Made by a program: the position numbers and the translations under genes. Shown piece by piece: positions 62,590-64,000 of a stretch of DNA of 64,000 nt. The notes beneath the pieces were generated by a model. The model was not told the DNA's origin. It was given only the letters and a program-made list of their open reading frames with translations, and did not search any database. Source of the DNA: an uncultured Lewinella sp. (GTDB lineage: Bacteria; Bacteroidota; Bacteroidia; Chitinophagales; Saprospiraceae); contig CALMYQ010000101.1 in NCBI GenBank assembly GCA_937873655.1, positions 186,001 to 250,000 of the forward strand, in the 5' to 3' direction. The first letter of the stretch is position 1, and every line of letters begins with the position of its first letter.

Positions 62590-64000
62590 TTATTGCACTT
62601 TTTCTTCGTCGCCCAACCCCCACTTCAATGCGACGGTTGCATCCCGGCCGGAAACCCGGATATATCCCTGCATTTCCTGGTGAAGTGCGGAGCAGAAATC
62701 TGTACAATAGAATGGAAATACGCCTTCTACCCTGGGTTCCCAGGCAAAGGTTTCCGTTTGTCCCGGCATGATCAGCAGTTCCGCATTGTCGGCGCCCAAT
62801 ACAGCAAATCCGTGTGGAACGTCCCAGTCCTGCTCAAGGTTGGTGACGTGGAAAAATACTTTATCACCGACCTTTACCCCTTCAATATTATCCGGAGCGA
62901 AGTGACTTCTGATCGTAGTCATGTATACATGCACGATATTCCCTTCCCTTTCAACCCTTGTATTTTTTTCACCCAACGTTCGGTACGGATGTTGGTTTTC
63001 TTCAATCGGGAAAAATTTCTTTGAATGGCTCTGCACCCTGTCCGCAGATATCCCTTGGGCATAGTGAGGTTCGCCCACCGTCGGAAAATCCAGTAAAAGC
63101 TTTATCTTATCCCCGGAAATGTCATAAAGCTGGGCCGCATGGCAAAGCTCCGGGCCGGTGGGCAGATAACGATCCTTCGTGATTTTGTTCAAGGCGACCA
63201 TGTATTTCCCCTGAGGATTTCTGGAATCTCCGCCCGGGATCATCAAGTGGCCTACCGAATAATAACAAGGTGTTCTGTCCAGGACTTCCCAGGTTCCGAC
63301 CTTCCATTTGACGATCTCTGAAGAAATGAAAAAGGTGGTATAGGCATTGCCTTTGGCATCGAACTCCGTATGCAAAGGCCCCAATCCCGGTTCCTTGACT
63401 ACACCGCCAACCACTTCTTCGAATTTGAGGACCGGAATTCCGGCGACTTCCGTGTCAAAAGCCTGGTTTTCTATTGCTTTCAGCATTTTGGAAAAAGAGT
63501 GGACAGTCAAATCCGCAGATAATTTTCCGTTACCCACTATGTATTCCCCGGTTGGATCAACATCTACACCATGAGGGGATTTCGGGGTCGGCAGAAAGTA
63601 TACCAGTCCCGGGCATTCTGAGGGGATCAGGACCTTAACCTTTTCCAGCATGGTGGAAGTACCCGTATGGGTCTTGTCGTTATATACATTGTGTACGTAA
63701 CGCGAGGGAATTTCCTTAAATTTACCTTGCTGGATGTACTCTTCGGCTTTTTTCCAGTTGATCGCCGCTATATAGTCTTTGTCATTCTGCGACGCTTCAA
63801 CTTCCAGCAAGGTATTTTTCTGTTCGGTATTGTAGGTGGTAAAGAAGGTCCAGCCATGCGATTTGCCTTTCCCCGAGTGCGCGAGATCATAATCGAAAGC
63901 GGGCAGCAGGACCTGAAATGCAATCTCCATGCTGCCTTCCGGCCCAACCTTAATGAAAGTAAGCATTCCTTTAAAGTTCTCGGCATAGGAGTTGATGGCG
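62590..64000 (-). CDS. nosZ: Nitrous oxide reductase, C-terminal part (clade II, truncated by the window)
   Basis: The C-terminal 470 or so residues of NosZ, which reduces N2O to N2. The frame is still open at the window edge (AINSYAENFKG precedes the first in-frame ATG), so the N-terminus and signal peptide are outside. The CuA motif CTDFCSALHQEM is intact, and CuZ His residues are in GPLHTEF, YSVGHLMI and EPHYAQG. The sequence style and the linked membrane protein, nosL, nosD, nosF and nosY genes point to clade II (Sec-type) NosZ. It is followed by the membrane protein gene after about 70 nt. Confidence 0.93.
   Translation of the reverse strand, partial: AINSYAENFKGMLTFIKVGPEGSMEIAFQVLLPAFDYDLAHSGKGKSHGWTFFTTYNTEQKNTLLEVEASQNDKDYIAAINWKKAEEYIQQGKFKEIPSRYVHNVYNDKTHTGTSTMLEKVKVLIPSECPGLVYFLPTPKSPHGVDVDPTGEYIVGNGKLSADLTVHSFSKMLKAIENQAFDTEVAGIPVLKFEEVVGGVVKEPGLGPLHTEFDAKGNAYTTFFISSEIVKWKVGTWEVLDRTPCYYSVGHLMIPGGDSRNPQGKYMVALNKITKDRYLPTGPELCHAAQLYDISGDKIKLLLDFPTVGEPHYAQGISADRVQSHSKKFFPIEENQHPYRTLGEKNTRVEREGNIVHVYMTTIRSHFAPDNIEGVKVGDKVFFHVTNLEQDWDVPHGFAVLGADNAELLIMPGQTETFAWEPRVEGVFPFYCTDFCSALHQEMQGYIRVSGRDATVALKWGLGDEEKVQ

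Overview
The window looks like a chromosome segment of an environmental Bacteroidota, most likely of the Saprospirales type (Lewinella/Haliscomenobacter-like). The evidence is: type IX secretion (T9SS) cargo with both type A and type B C-terminal sorting domains, a PorP/SprF partner, SprB-repeat adhesin modules, a TonB receptor with a carboxypeptidase-regulatory-like N-terminal domain, a DUF5689 lipoprotein, a LytS/LytTR two-component pair, a stand-alone GldM C-terminal-like protein, and Bacteroidota-type -7 promoter boxes (TAnnTTTG) in front of many genes. The species assignment is inference. No rRNA, tRNA, CRISPR array, insertion sequence or prophage was seen.

Layout. 0-2.6 kb: fabG, a di-haem cytochrome c peroxidase lipoprotein and a small secreted protein. 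2.6-8.1 kb (minus strand): pyrE, an M42 aminopeptidase, a UbiA-like membrane protein and a large secreted glycosidase-like protein with an FGE-like domain, closely packed and partly translationally coupled. 8.1-16.4 kb: a Nudix hydrolase, threonine degradation (tdh, kbl), a GT-C membrane glycosyltransferase, a secreted amidohydrolase, panB and mltG. 16.7-20.8 kb: a giant cysteine-rich T9SS protein made of nine related modules. 21-24 kb: a 485-residue protein of unknown function, an AT-richer SUKH/SMI1 gene with a strong leader hairpin, and a YebC regulator.

24-28.9 kb: a complete trans-4-hydroxyproline catabolic operon (deaminase, alpha-ketoglutarate semialdehyde dehydrogenase, epimerase, D-hydroxyproline dehydrogenase) that would deliver hydroxyproline carbon to 2-oxoglutarate. 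29-35 kb: the GldM-like protein, the LytS/LytTR pair, recR, the pyruvate dehydrogenase E2 subunit, a CNNM/CBS membrane protein and RidA. 35-45 kb: a sortilin/BNR-type secreted protein, then a 1819-residue SprB-repeat T9SS adhesin with its PorP/SprF partner. 45-54.5 kb: folD, a DinB-like protein, a TonB receptor/DUF5689/secreted endonuclease-phosphatase group, a YgjP-like metallopeptidase and serC. 54.5-58.6 kb: an unknown secreted protein, an ECF sigma factor, a beta-lactamase-fold serine hydrolase and a small lipoprotein. 58.7-64 kb: a nitrous oxide reductase cluster (nosZ cut by the window edge, a membrane protein, nosL, nosD, nosF, nosY).

Together the genes suggest an aerobic, surface-attached polymer and protein degrader that can also reduce N2O. 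The least explained items are the nine-module cysteine-rich T9SS protein, the TonB/DUF5689/endonuclease group, the glycosidase-FGE fusion without the FGE catalytic cysteines, and the short tandem repeat arrays in several intergenic gaps.
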